This document shows, one piece after another, positions 34,148-42,424 of a stretch of DNA of 64,000 bases; position 1 is the first letter of the stretch; the number at the start of each line of letters is the position of its first letter. This stretch comes from Pseudodesulfovibrio pelocollis (lineage in GTDB: Bacteria > Desulfobacterota > Desulfovibrionia > Desulfovibrionales > Desulfovibrionaceae). The notes under the pieces are model-generated. The model was not told the origin of the DNA. It made no database searches and worked only from the letters and a program-made list of their open reading frames with translations. The stretch covers positions 1 to 64,000 of the forward strand of contig NZ_JASTWE010000011.1 of NCBI RefSeq assembly GCF_030282845.1, written 5' to 3'. Made by a program: the position numbers and the translations under genes.

Positions 34148-35483
34148 GGGCATGCCTCCGATCAAGGAAGGAGTCGGCATCGACCCGCGCCCCGCACAGG
34201 GGGCAGCCGCCGATGCCGGCCAGGGCTTCGGCCAGGGTTTCCCTGACCTCCTGCAACCGTGTCTCCAACCCGGCCAGTTCCGACTCAAGGGCCAGCTTGC
34301 GCACGCTCAGTCCGCGAAGGTCGGCAACCAGCTCGGCTAGGCGCGCGTCTGCCTCGACCCGGGGCGGCTCCGCAAGGCTCCGCAACACGTCCTCGCGGCG
34401 GGCCACCCGCCCGATGCGGTAGCGGGCCGCGATCATTTCATCCATAAGTTCGGAGAGTTGTTTCGTTTCGATGGCCTGCGGCGGCGCTGCCAACCCGGAC
34501 ACGGCCCGGCTTCTGACCTCAGCCTTCCGCAAGGCGCGGGAGGTGGCTTGCAGACGGTCGCAGATTTCGGCCAGTCGGCCGGTGTTTTCCACCATCGGCG
34601 GCGCGGCCAGGAGGGCCAGGGCACCACCTGTCCGCCCGGCGGCGGCCAGTCGCGTCGCGGTGCGGCCCATATCCGCCAACAGGGTGCGCAACCTATTGAT
34701 CGGGCTGGGTTCCGGCACCGGCTCAAGGGTATTGAGGAGGGTTGCGGATCGGCGCAGGGCATCAAGTCCTGCGGCCAGTTGGCGCAGGGTCGAGCAGCGG
34801 CCTTCCAGGACCGGCATGGCGGCTTGGAGTTCCTTTGCGGAGGTTTCCAGTCGGCTGACCTCGTCCATGCGCAGGGCGATGTCCGGCATGGGGGCCAGGA
34901 CGTTCAGCCGCGCCTCGATGCGCTCCCGGCGGGTCTCAAGTTCCCGCTCGCTCCGCTTGGCCTCGGTGGTGCGCGCCTTGAGGGCGTTCTGCATGGCCAG
35001 CAGATGGGCGCTCTCGGTGGAGGCGGCAAAGAAGGCGGCGATGTTGGACTCGGGCCGGTTGAGGAGGAAGACGGGCTCGCGCTGGTTGCCCAGGTGCACG
35101 TCCACGGGATCGCCGGTCTCAAGGTCCACCAGATCGAGCCGGAGCAGGGCGCGCACCTCGTCGGGCACCTTGCCCTGGAGCTTCCAGAAGGGCTCCTCGG
35201 GCTCGTTGCGGCCCGGCAGGGTGATCTCGTAGCCCGCGCTGCGCTTCTTGCGAATCCAGACGACCTTTGCCCCGTCACCCAGCACCACCGTGACCCGGGC
35301 CTCCCTGGCGCCATGGCGGATGCAGTGGCTGAAGGACGGGTTGGTGGTCACACAGCGCAGCGCCTCGACAACGGCGGACTTGCCGGTGTTGTTGGCCCCT
35401 GTCAGCGCGGTGATCCCCGGCCCCAGTTCCAGCTCGGTCCGCTCGTGGGCCATGAAATTTTCGAGGATGATGCTGCGTATCAT
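34137..35483 (-). CDS. SbcC/Rad50-like N-terminal lobe with zinc hook (split)
   Basis: A 448-aa protein with an SMC/Rad50 N-lobe: MIRSIILENFMAHERTELEL, Walker A GANNTGKS at 29-36 and a Q-loop-like region, then a long coiled coil (about 170-420), ending in CPLCGARV, a zinc-hook CxxC at 427-430, only 18 residues before the stop. In normal SbcC/Rad50 the hook is in the middle and a second arm and C-lobe follow. Here the chain ends just past the hook, and signature and Walker B are in the gene at 32216-32872. First gene of the operon. The gap upstream (35484-35707) contains the cruciform element. Confidence 0.85.
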   Translation of the reverse strand: MIRSIILENFMAHERTELELGPGITALTGANNTGKSAVVEALRCVTTNPSFSHCIRHGAREARVTVVLGDGAKVVWIRKKRSAGYEITLPGRNEPEEPFWKLQGKVPDEVRALLRLDLVDLETGDPVDVHLGNQREPVFLLNRPESNIAAFFAASTESAHLLAMQNALKARTTEAKRSERELETRRERIEARLNVLAPMPDIALRMDEVSRLETSAKELQAAMPVLEGRCSTLRQLAAGLDALRRSATLLNTLEPVPEPSPINRLRTLLADMGRTATRLAAAGRTGGALALLAAPPMVENTGRLAEICDRLQATSRALRKAEVRSRAVSGLAAPPQAIETKQLSELMDEMIAARYRIGRVARREDVLRSLAEPPRVEADARLAELVADLRGLSVRKLALESELAGLETRLQEVRETLAEALAGIGGCPLCGARVDADSFLDRRHAHEC

Positions 35484-35584
35484 GCTGTCCGGCGTGTTTG
35501 GTTCAATACTTCAAATCTGTTCACAAAAAGCATCACTTCTGTTTACTGCGTCCGGCACCTCCCGTCCCCATCGCCAACCTGCGA

Positions 35585-35709
35585 AGCAGGTGGCGGAAAT
35601 GGTTCGAGTGCTAGGCGCAAGAGCCATGCAGGGCCGAAGCGTACTCCGGTACGCGAGGGTCTGCATGGGTCGCAGCAACGACGCAATCGGGCCATTTACG
35701 CCACCTGCT
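35585..35709. repeat. 125-bp cruciform-forming element
   Basis: Nested inverted repeats with a common centre. Outer arms AGCAGGTGGCGGAAATGG (35585-35602) and CCATTTACGCCACCTGCT (35692-35709), 17 of 18 paired. Next TTCGA/TCGGG. Then TGCT/AGCA. Then CCATGCAG (35624-35631) with CTGCATGG (35661-35668), perfect. The tip is GCGTAC-TCCG-GTACGC (35639-35654), perfect. A transcript of either strand would fold into one long rod. The right arm covers two of three bases of the stop codon of the 35708-36610 gene. Could be a MITE-like or REP-type mobile repeat or a structured RNA. Confidence 0.8.
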
Positions 35710-36610
35710 ACGGGTAGCGCGGTTTGGGGTGGCGTGTAAAGAACCAGGGGGCCGGGCCGAGATGGCGCATGGCCTCGTTGTTGGCCTGCCAGCGCTCGGC
35801 CAGGGGGGCGGGCATCCCGTGGCGGTCGCAGGGGAAGTCGGCGCACTGGAAACAGTAGTTCACCCCGCGCTCGCGGGCGCAGGCGGGCACGGCGCAGCTT
35901 TTGAAGAGGCACCCGGCCTCGCGGCATCCGGTGCAGGAGCCCGAGGCGAGGTAGTCGAGCAGCTCGCGAAACGCGGCAAAGTTGCCAAAGGCCGGGTTCA
36001 TGGCCGCGAAGCGCTCGGCATAGGGGGTGAAGTTGTCGCCAAGGGCCGCCTTGAGGGCGCTGGCCGACTGCTGGATGGGCCCGCCGTCAAAGGCGAGGCA
36101 GGTGGCGCAGAGCAGGCCGCAGGGCGCGAGCCGGGAGCGGACAAAGGCGGCCTCGTCGGGCAGATGGCCGGTATCGCGCAGCAGGTTCAGGGCGATGTCC
36201 ACGGCCCGGACCACGTACTCGATGCAGCGGGCCTTGATGTTCTCGTCCCTGAACCTGGCCTGACCCTCGGGCGTGGCAAAGTCGCAGCCGGTCAGGTCGA
36301 AACAGTTGATGGAGCCGAAGGCATCGCGGAATTTGTCCTGGAATTCCTGGACCAGTCCGTAGGCCGGGTCGTACTCCCCGCCGGGCTCGGTGCGGCCCGC
36401 ATGCAGGCCGATGCCCATGACCGCCCCGGACACCGCGCCGCACTGGCCGCAGGTGCGCGCCATGCCGCTGCAAAATCCGGTGGCCAGGGGCGTCAGGGGC
36501 CGGGGATCGCGCCCTCCGGCCTCGGCGATGAGCTTGAGCACGATCTCTGCACAGTAGAGGTCGCCGGAGTTGAAGAGATCGGCGGCTGCGGTGTGGAGGT
36601 GGTCATGCAT
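35708..36610 (-). CDS. C_GCAxxG_C_C family protein fused to DUF3795 domain
   Basis: A 300-aa two-part protein. Residues 1-150 match the C_GCAxxG_C_C redox family (DLYCAEIVL; ATGFCSGMARTCGQCGAVSGAVMGIG; NCFDLTGCDFATPEG). Residues 160-290 match DUF3795, a Cys-rich zinc- or Fe-S-binding domain (LAPCGLLCATCLAFDGG; SCTGCREAGCLFKSC; NYCFQCADFPC). Both occur in anaerobes and are probably redox or metal proteins; no function is known. The final codon lies inside the cruciform element, so the C-terminus may have been changed by it. Overlaps the next gene by 8 bp. Confidence 0.8.
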   Translation of the reverse strand: MHDHLHTAAADLFNSGDLYCAEIVLKLIAEAGGRDPRPLTPLATGFCSGMARTCGQCGAVSGAVMGIGLHAGRTEPGGEYDPAYGLVQEFQDKFRDAFGSINCFDLTGCDFATPEGQARFRDENIKARCIEYVVRAVDIALNLLRDTGHLPDEAAFVRSRLAPCGLLCATCLAFDGGPIQQSASALKAALGDNFTPYAERFAAMNPAFGNFAAFRELLDYLASGSCTGCREAGCLFKSCAVPACARERGVNYCFQCADFPCDRHGMPAPLAERWQANNEAMRHLGPAPWFFTRHPKPRYP

Positions 36611-37427
36611 GGGAATCCTCGCTTGGGGTGTGGGTGGTGCCTGGGGGGTCGCTGGCCCGCTCCCCCCGGCGGCAGGAGAGAAATGGACAGAAGGCGATGG
36701 CCTCGTCCGTCAGCCGCGTGTCGCGGCCAGAGCCGGAATGGAGTATCAGGGGCGGCTCCACGTGCAGGCCGGGTCTGCCCGCCTTGACTGCTTCCATCAG
36801 TACGGTGCGAGCCTCCTGACCGGCGCGGCTGTGGACCAGCCGCATGCGCTTGGGCGCGAGCCCGGCCCGGGTCAGTCCGTCCAGGAGTTCGGGCAGGCGC
36901 TCGGGCAGGTGGACAAAGGTGAACCGGCCGCGGGTCTTGAGGGCCACGGCCGCGCATCTGGCAAAGCGGGCGAAGTCGCCCCGGCTCTCGAAGCGGGCGG
37001 CGGCGCGGCCCTCGTCCTGGCTGACCCGGCCGCAGCCAAGGGGCCGATACGGAGGGTTGGCCACTACGAAATTCACCACGCGGTCGGCCCGCCACACAGC
37101 CACGTCGCCCTGGACCGGGGCATAGCGGTCCGCGAGATGGAGGGCGGCGGCATTGGCCTCGGCAGCCTCCACGCTCGGGCGGTCGATGTCCAGGCCGGTC
37201 AGGCGCAGATCGGGCTGACGCAGGAGCAGGGCAAGGCCGATCACGCCGCAGCCGCAGCCCAGGTCGAGGCCCTCCTGCCCGCGCCCGGGCCGGGCAAAAC
37301 AGGCCAGGAGCAGCGAATCGAGGGAAAAACGGTAGCCGCCTTCGGGCTGGGCCATGCCCCGGGGAAAGGCGGCCCGCCGGTCGAGCACGGCCCGGGTGTC
37401 CACTGCGCCAGCGCGGCCCTCGCTCAT
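36603..37427 (-). CDS. tRNA1(Val) adenine-N6 methyltransferase-like protein
   Basis: A 274-aa SAM methyltransferase of the TrmN6/YfiC type. It has GYRFSLDSLLLACFA, motif I LDLGCGCGVIGLALLL, motif II LTGLDIDRPSVEAAEANAA and the catalytic NPPY in VVANPPYRPLG, which marks N6-adenine or N5-glutamine methylation. The C-terminal KTRGRFTFVHLPERLPELL is also family-typical. Start ATG 37427 overlaps the murJ stop as ATGA. tRNA is the expected substrate; protein or 16S rRNA are possible. Confidence 0.82.
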   Translation of the reverse strand: MSEGRAGAVDTRAVLDRRAAFPRGMAQPEGGYRFSLDSLLLACFARPGRGQEGLDLGCGCGVIGLALLLRQPDLRLTGLDIDRPSVEAAEANAAALHLADRYAPVQGDVAVWRADRVVNFVVANPPYRPLGCGRVSQDEGRAAARFESRGDFARFARCAAVALKTRGRFTFVHLPERLPELLDGLTRAGLAPKRMRLVHSRAGQEARTVLMEAVKAGRPGLHVEPPLILHSGSGRDTRLTDEAIAFCPFLSCRRGERASDPPGTTHTPSEDSHA

Positions 37428-38971
37428 GCCTTGTCCCGCTTTCTCCCGCGCCTGATACGGGAGCGGACCATGTCCATGAACAGGCGCGCCTCGGCCATGT
37501 CCAGGACCAGGGCCATGAACAGGTAGGCCACGACCCATGCGGGCAGCAGAGCCAACCACCACAGCCCCCAGGAGGCGGTGACGTGGGCGCCCAGGCCCAC
37601 GCCGAGGCTGAGGATCAGGATCTTGATGGACGCGGCCAGTGGCACCAGGGTGGCCTCGCGTTTGCGGGCCAGACAGATGTGCAGGAGCACGCAATTGAGC
37701 ATGGACGAGAGGCTGACGGCCAGGGCCAGCCCCACATGGGCCATGGGACGCATGAGCAGCAAGCCCAGGATCACGTTGGCCGCGAGGCAGAGCACGGCGA
37801 TCCTGACCGGGGTGCGGGTGTCCTCCAGGGCGTAGAACCCGGCCACCAGCGGGCGCGCCAGGGCAATGAAGGGCAGGCCCACGGAGTAGGCGATGAGGGC
37901 GTGGGCCGTGGCGGTCACGGCCTCGGCCGTGAACTCGCCGCGCTCGAAGAGCAGGGAGACCATGGGCCCGGCCAGCCCGACGAGCCCGGCCGCGGCGGGC
38001 AGGGCGATGAACAGGGTCAGGCCCAGGGAGAGGGTCATGGCCCCGTCGTATTCCTCCATCTCGCCCTTGGCGGCCAGCCGGGCGAGGCTCGGCAGGGCTG
38101 CGGTGCTGATGGCCAGCCCGAAGACGCCAAGGGGAAACTGGACCAACCTGTCCGCATAGTAGAGGTAGGAGACCGAGCCCACGGGCAGGAACGAGGCCAG
38201 GAGCGTGCCGAGCAGGATGTTCAGCTGGTAGACGGCCGCGCCAAAGACCGTGGGCAACATGAGCAACCCCATGCGGGCCACCCCCTTGTTGCGCCACGAC
38301 CACGGCCCGCGCCAGGAAAACCCGGCCCTGCGCAGATAGGGTTGCTGGAGCAGCCATTGGCCCAGGCCGCCGAGGAGCACGCCCCAGGCCATGGCATAGG
38401 CCACGTTGTAGCCGAAATAATAGCCGAACAGGGCCGAGCCGATGAGGGCCAGGTTGAGCACCGATGGGGACAGGGCCGGGGCCAGGAAGTGGTTGCCCGC
38501 ATTGAGCACGCCCATGCACAGGGCCACCCCGCAGATGAAGATGACATAGGGGAAGCAGATGCGCACCAGATCCACGGTGGTGGCAAAGAGTTCCGGATTG
38601 CGCAGGAATCCCGGGGCGATGGCCAGGGTCAGCGGCCATGCCAGCACCTGGGCGGCCAGGGTGATGCCACCCAGGATGACGGCCAGCCAGATCATGGCCG
38701 AGCGGGCCATGGCCTGGGCCGCTTCCTCGCCCTCTTCCTCGCGCACCCGGGAGTAGACCGGGATGAAGGCCATGGTCAGCGACCCCTCGCCAAAGAGCCT
38801 GCGCAGGAGATTGGGGATGCGGAAGGCCACGAAGAAGGCGTCGGCAAACACCCCGGCCCCCAGGGCAAAGGCCACGATCATGTCTCTAACAAACCCCAAT
38901 ACCCGGGAAACAAGGGTCGCGCCCGCCACGACGGCCGCGTTTCTGGCTATGTCCCTGCCGTGTCTGCTCAC
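37424..38971 (-). CDS. murJ: Lipid II flippase MurJ
   Basis: A 515-aa MATE/MVF-superfamily protein with 14 expected TM segments. It begins ARNAAVVAGATLVSRVLGFVRDMIVAFALG, then ADAFFVAFRIPNLLRRLFGEGSLTMAFIPV, the MviN signature. It flips lipid II across the inner membrane for peptidoglycan synthesis. The start is GTG 38971 with GGAG 8 bp before. First in a short chain with the methyltransferase. The 350-bp gap 38972-39321 on its upstream side is AT-rich around 39045-39075 and 39155-39180, with no gene visible. Confidence 0.93.
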   Translation of the reverse strand: MSRHGRDIARNAAVVAGATLVSRVLGFVRDMIVAFALGAGVFADAFFVAFRIPNLLRRLFGEGSLTMAFIPVYSRVREEEGEEAAQAMARSAMIWLAVILGGITLAAQVLAWPLTLAIAPGFLRNPELFATTVDLVRICFPYVIFICGVALCMGVLNAGNHFLAPALSPSVLNLALIGSALFGYYFGYNVAYAMAWGVLLGGLGQWLLQQPYLRRAGFSWRGPWSWRNKGVARMGLLMLPTVFGAAVYQLNILLGTLLASFLPVGSVSYLYYADRLVQFPLGVFGLAISTAALPSLARLAAKGEMEEYDGAMTLSLGLTLFIALPAAAGLVGLAGPMVSLLFERGEFTAEAVTATAHALIAYSVGLPFIALARPLVAGFYALEDTRTPVRIAVLCLAANVILGLLLMRPMAHVGLALAVSLSSMLNCVLLHICLARKREATLVPLAASIKILILSLGVGLGAHVTASWGLWWLALLPAWVVAYLFMALVLDMAEARLFMDMVRSRIRRGRKRDKA

Positions 38972-39321
38972 CTTTTTGCTCCGCCCGAAGGCCGATTCGC
39001 CAACACCTTGAAATCTCGATGCGCCACTTTTCTCGAGTTTTTCTAGATAAAATTTAATATGCCGTCACGACATTATTTTATTCCGTAAGGACTTGTTAAC
39101 CGTCTCCGGCGGGGGTGCCGTGGTCAAAGAAGCAGGGTTTGCAAAACAACATCCCGTAATAAAATAGTTTTTGACAAAAGAGACCATGTTCGCGTCAGGC
39201 CCTGCTTCTGGAGGGAAATGCCCGGGCCAACGCGTTTTGCGAGGCGGCATTTCCGGGCAGTCCGGCCGTGTCGCCAGCGGGCCAACCACAACGGACTTTT
39301 GCAGATGGTTGCGGTTCATGG

Positions 39322-40140
39322 TCAGCGCCTCTGCTGGCAGCGCGGGCAGAAGGTGGAGGTGCGCCCGGCCACCTTGGTTGATGCCAGGGTCGTGCCGCAG
39401 GCCGCGCACGGCAAGCCCTGCCTGCCATACACGGCAAAGCTGTTCTGGAAGGCCCCGGCATCGCCGCTGGCATTGACATAGTCGCGGATGGAACTGCCGT
39501 TTTCCGCGATGGCCTGGCGCAGCACGTCCTGAAGGTGTGCGAAGAGGCGCTCCGCCAGGGCCGGGCCCAGCCTGTTGCCGCGCGCCTGGGGGTGGATGCC
39601 TGCACGAAACAGGGATTCGTCCGCATAGATGTTGCCAACGCCCGCCACCACCGCCTGATCGAGCAGCAGCGCCTTGATCCGCCCGGCGCGCGTGAGCACC
39701 TGCCCGGCAAGCATCGCGGCATCGGTCTCCAGCGGCTCCGGCCCGACCCGGTGCAGGAAATCCCAGTGCGCCAGTTCGCCCGGCCCAAAGGCGCGCACAT
39801 ACCCGAAGCGGCGCATGTCGGCAAAGCACAGCAGCGAGCCGTCGTCCAGGATGAACCGGGTCCGGTCGTGCCGCTCCACCGGCCGCATGGGGCCATGCAC
39901 CACCCGGCCGGTCATCTTCAGATGAAAGGCCAGGGCCGCGCCGTCCGACAAGTCCACCAGCAGCACCTTGGCCCGGCGGCGCACGCCAACCACCACGCCT
40001 CCGAGCACCTTGGGCACCAGCGTGTCCGCCGCCTCGCTCAACCGCGTGGAATCCACGGGCTCCACATCCGAGACGACACGCCCCACCAACGTGGCACCCA
40101 GACCCCGGGCAATGACCTCAACCTCTGGCAACTCAGGCAT
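39322..40140 (-). CDS. mutM: Formamidopyrimidine-DNA glycosylase
   Basis: A 272-aa DNA repair glycosylase/lyase removing 8-oxoguanine and FapyG. The mature N-terminus is PELPEVEVIARGL (catalytic Pro and Glu). Conserved NIYADESLFRAGIHPQ and the zinc finger at the C-terminus, CAACGTTL...STFCPRCQ, are intact, and the length is normal. Start ATG 40140 has only a weak GGG upstream. Diverges from the flavoredoxin gene across 115 bp. Confidence 0.95.
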   Translation of the reverse strand: MPELPEVEVIARGLGATLVGRVVSDVEPVDSTRLSEAADTLVPKVLGGVVVGVRRRAKVLLVDLSDGAALAFHLKMTGRVVHGPMRPVERHDRTRFILDDGSLLCFADMRRFGYVRAFGPGELAHWDFLHRVGPEPLETDAAMLAGQVLTRAGRIKALLLDQAVVAGVGNIYADESLFRAGIHPQARGNRLGPALAERLFAHLQDVLRQAIAENGSSIRDYVNASGDAGAFQNSFAVYGRQGLPCAACGTTLASTKVAGRTSTFCPRCQQRR

Positions 40141-40255
40141 GGCACCCTACGTACCCGAATTCCGATGCAGAGAAAAGCGCGGAGGCATCCCCCCTGTTTT
40201 CATTTGGGGCGGGTTGGCGTAGGCTGGGCGATATTCGCGACACAAGGAGCATGTG

Positions 40256-40828
40256 ATGAAGAAATCTCTCGGACCGGCCACGCTGGCCTTTCCCACGCCT
40301 GTCTGGGCCGTGGGTTCCTATGACGAGGACGGGCGGCCCAACGCCATGATCGCGGCCTGGGGCGGCATTTGCTGTTCGCAGCCGCCCTGTCTGACCGTGT
40401 CGGTGCGGCCCGGTCGCCACACCTTTGCGGGCATCATGCTGCGCAAGGCGTTCACGGTCAGCGTCTGCCCGCAGTCCCTGGCCGCCGAGGCGGATTTCCT
40501 GGGCCTTGTCTCGGGCCGCAAGACGGACAAGTTCGCGGCCACGGGGTTGACCCCGGTGCGCGGCGAGCATGTGGACGCTCCCTATATCGACGAATTCCCG
40601 CTGGTGGTGGAGTGCGCGCTGATCCATTCCTATGACCTGGGCGCGCACACCATGATGGTGGGCGAGATCAAGGACGTGAAGTGCGACGCTGACAAGCTGC
40701 TGGACGACAAGCACCCGGACCCGGCCAGGGTCCTGCCCCTGGTCTACGCCCCGGGTGTTGGCACCTATCACGGCCTGGGCCCGGTGGTGGCCAAGGGCTT
40801 CCATGCGGGCAAGACGTTCATGAAGTGA
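40256..40828 (+). CDS. Flavoredoxin-type flavin reductase family protein
   Basis: A 190-aa FMN-binding split-barrel protein. It opens MKKSLGPATLAFPTPVWAVGSYDEDGRPNAM and has AAWGGICCSQPPCLTVSV and SGRKTDKFAATGLTPVRG, closely like Desulfovibrio flavoredoxin (Flr), an electron carrier linked to thiosulfate reduction. The start is ATG 40256 (after AAGGAGC); an adjacent in-frame GTG at 40253 is not needed. Single gene with its own promoter region. Confidence 0.88.
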   Translation: MKKSLGPATLAFPTPVWAVGSYDEDGRPNAMIAAWGGICCSQPPCLTVSVRPGRHTFAGIMLRKAFTVSVCPQSLAAEADFLGLVSGRKTDKFAATGLTPVRGEHVDAPYIDEFPLVVECALIHSYDLGAHTMMVGEIKDVKCDADKLLDDKHPDPARVLPLVYAPGVGTYHGLGPVVAKGFHAGKTFMK

Positions 40829-40891
40829 TCTGGCCCGGCTTGGGCGGGGCAGGGTGTTGACTTTTCAGGCCAAACCGGGTCGAGTGCGAAC

Positions 40892-42304
40892 ATGAAGAAC
40901 CCTCTGCGCCCCTGTGGCCGATTTTGGCGGGCCGTTGCGCGCACACTGTCCGTGCCGCTGGCCCTGTCAGTGGTCTGGTGTCTGGTCCTGGCCGGTTGCA
41001 CGTCGCGCACGCCCGAGGGGCCGGTGGCCGATCTGGTCGTTCTGCCGCAGGACGCCGGGGTGTATCACACGCTGGACCCGGACCGGCCCCTGGTTCCGGC
41101 CGGGAGACAGGCCGAGGCGTATGCCGAATTTCTCAAGGCCCATTTTGCGCCATGGGAACCCGGGCGAACACCCATTGCGGCCGACACCGTCTACTGGGGG
41201 CTGGCCCAGTACGCCAGGGCGCAGCTCTACGGCGAAAACACCCTGCCGCGCGATGCGGACTGGATGGAGCGGCTGCGCCAGTATTCGCGGGCGGACCAGT
41301 ATCCGTCCATGAGCCGCCGGGCCATTGCCGTGACCAATGCCAACATGCGCGTGCTGCCCACCATGGTGCCCACGTTTTTCGATCCCTCCCGGGCCGGGGA
41401 GGGCTTTCCCTTTGACGTCATGCAGAACTCACTGGTGCCTGCGGGCACGCCGCTGCTGGCCACCCACACCAGCGCGGACCGGGCCTGGATGCTGGTGGAG
41501 TCGCGCTTCGCCTTTGGCTGGGTCCGGTCCACGGACATCGCCTGGGTGGACGACGGGTTCGAGAGCTTCTACCGCACCGGGATCTACGCGGCCATCGTCC
41601 GCGACGACGTGCCCGTGGTGGACGGTGATGGCGTGTTCCGCTTCGACGCCCACATCGGCTGGATTCTGCCCGTGCTCGAAGGCGGGTTCGGCGACAACGG
41701 CATGGCCCTGGTCATCCCGGTGCGCGACCGGCGCGGCGATGCCGTGGCCCAGGTGGCCTTTCTGCCCGAGTCCGTGGTCCGGCCCGCGCCCCTTGCGGCC
41801 ACGCCAGCCAACTTCACCCTGCTGATCAACGCCATGCTCGGCCGACCCTACGGCTGGGGCGGCCTGTACGAGGGGCGCGACTGTTCCATGGCGGTCATGG
41901 ATCTGATGGCCTCCTTCGGCATCCTCCTGCCGCGCAACTCGCGGCCCCAGGCGGCCACCGGCGAGGTGGCGACCGTGGCCGGGCTCGACCGGCAGGCCAA
42001 GAAGCGGTTCATCCTGGCCCGGGCCACACCGTTTCTGACCCTGGTGGGCAAGCCGGGCCACATCATGCTCTACCTCGGCCAGCGCGACGGCGATCCCGTG
42101 GTCTTTCACGCGGTCTGGGGCCTCAAGACCATGCACGGCGACACGCCCGGCCGCGAGGTCATAGGCAGCTCGGTCATCACCACTCTGGAGCCGGGCCTGG
42201 AGATGCGCGCCCTGTCCCGGCCCGACGGCATCATCCTGGAGACCGTGACCTCCATCAACACCCTCTGTCCGCCCCCGGATTCGGCCCCGGCCTCGGACCA
42301 ATAG
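40892..42304 (+). CDS. SH3 and NlpC/P60 domain lipoprotein (muropeptidase)
   Basis: A 470-aa predicted lipoprotein: signal with lipobox LVLAGC (Cys36). A stabilising N-terminal domain and SH3b1-like domain (AIAVTNANMRVLPTMVPTFF) precede an NlpC/P60 domain with GWGGLYEGRDCSMAVMDLM (catalytic Cys), GKPGHIMLYLGQ (His) and VFHAVWGL. Such proteins cut gamma-D-Glu-mDAP or neighbouring bonds in muropeptides. Start ATG 40892. Located at the periplasmic face. Confidence 0.88.
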   Translation: MKNPLRPCGRFWRAVARTLSVPLALSVVWCLVLAGCTSRTPEGPVADLVVLPQDAGVYHTLDPDRPLVPAGRQAEAYAEFLKAHFAPWEPGRTPIAADTVYWGLAQYARAQLYGENTLPRDADWMERLRQYSRADQYPSMSRRAIAVTNANMRVLPTMVPTFFDPSRAGEGFPFDVMQNSLVPAGTPLLATHTSADRAWMLVESRFAFGWVRSTDIAWVDDGFESFYRTGIYAAIVRDDVPVVDGDGVFRFDAHIGWILPVLEGGFGDNGMALVIPVRDRRGDAVAQVAFLPESVVRPAPLAATPANFTLLINAMLGRPYGWGGLYEGRDCSMAVMDLMASFGILLPRNSRPQAATGEVATVAGLDRQAKKRFILARATPFLTLVGKPGHIMLYLGQRDGDPVVFHAVWGLKTMHGDTPGREVIGSSVITTLEPGLEMRALSRPDGIILETVTSINTLCPPPDSAPASDQ

Positions 42305-42424
42305 CCCGGTCCGGCCGGGCGGCGGATTTTCGACACCCGGCGGCAAAGCGGCCGGGCCACCGCATCCAACCGGGCCATGGCCCTGGCAAATTTTCTGCCG
42401 GTACGGCTCATGCAACGCCCGGGC

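Noticed and set aside
35599-35620. tRNA-like GGTTCGAGT motif
   Set aside because: No acceptor stem, anticodon arm or D-loop fits around it; it is part of the palindromic element.
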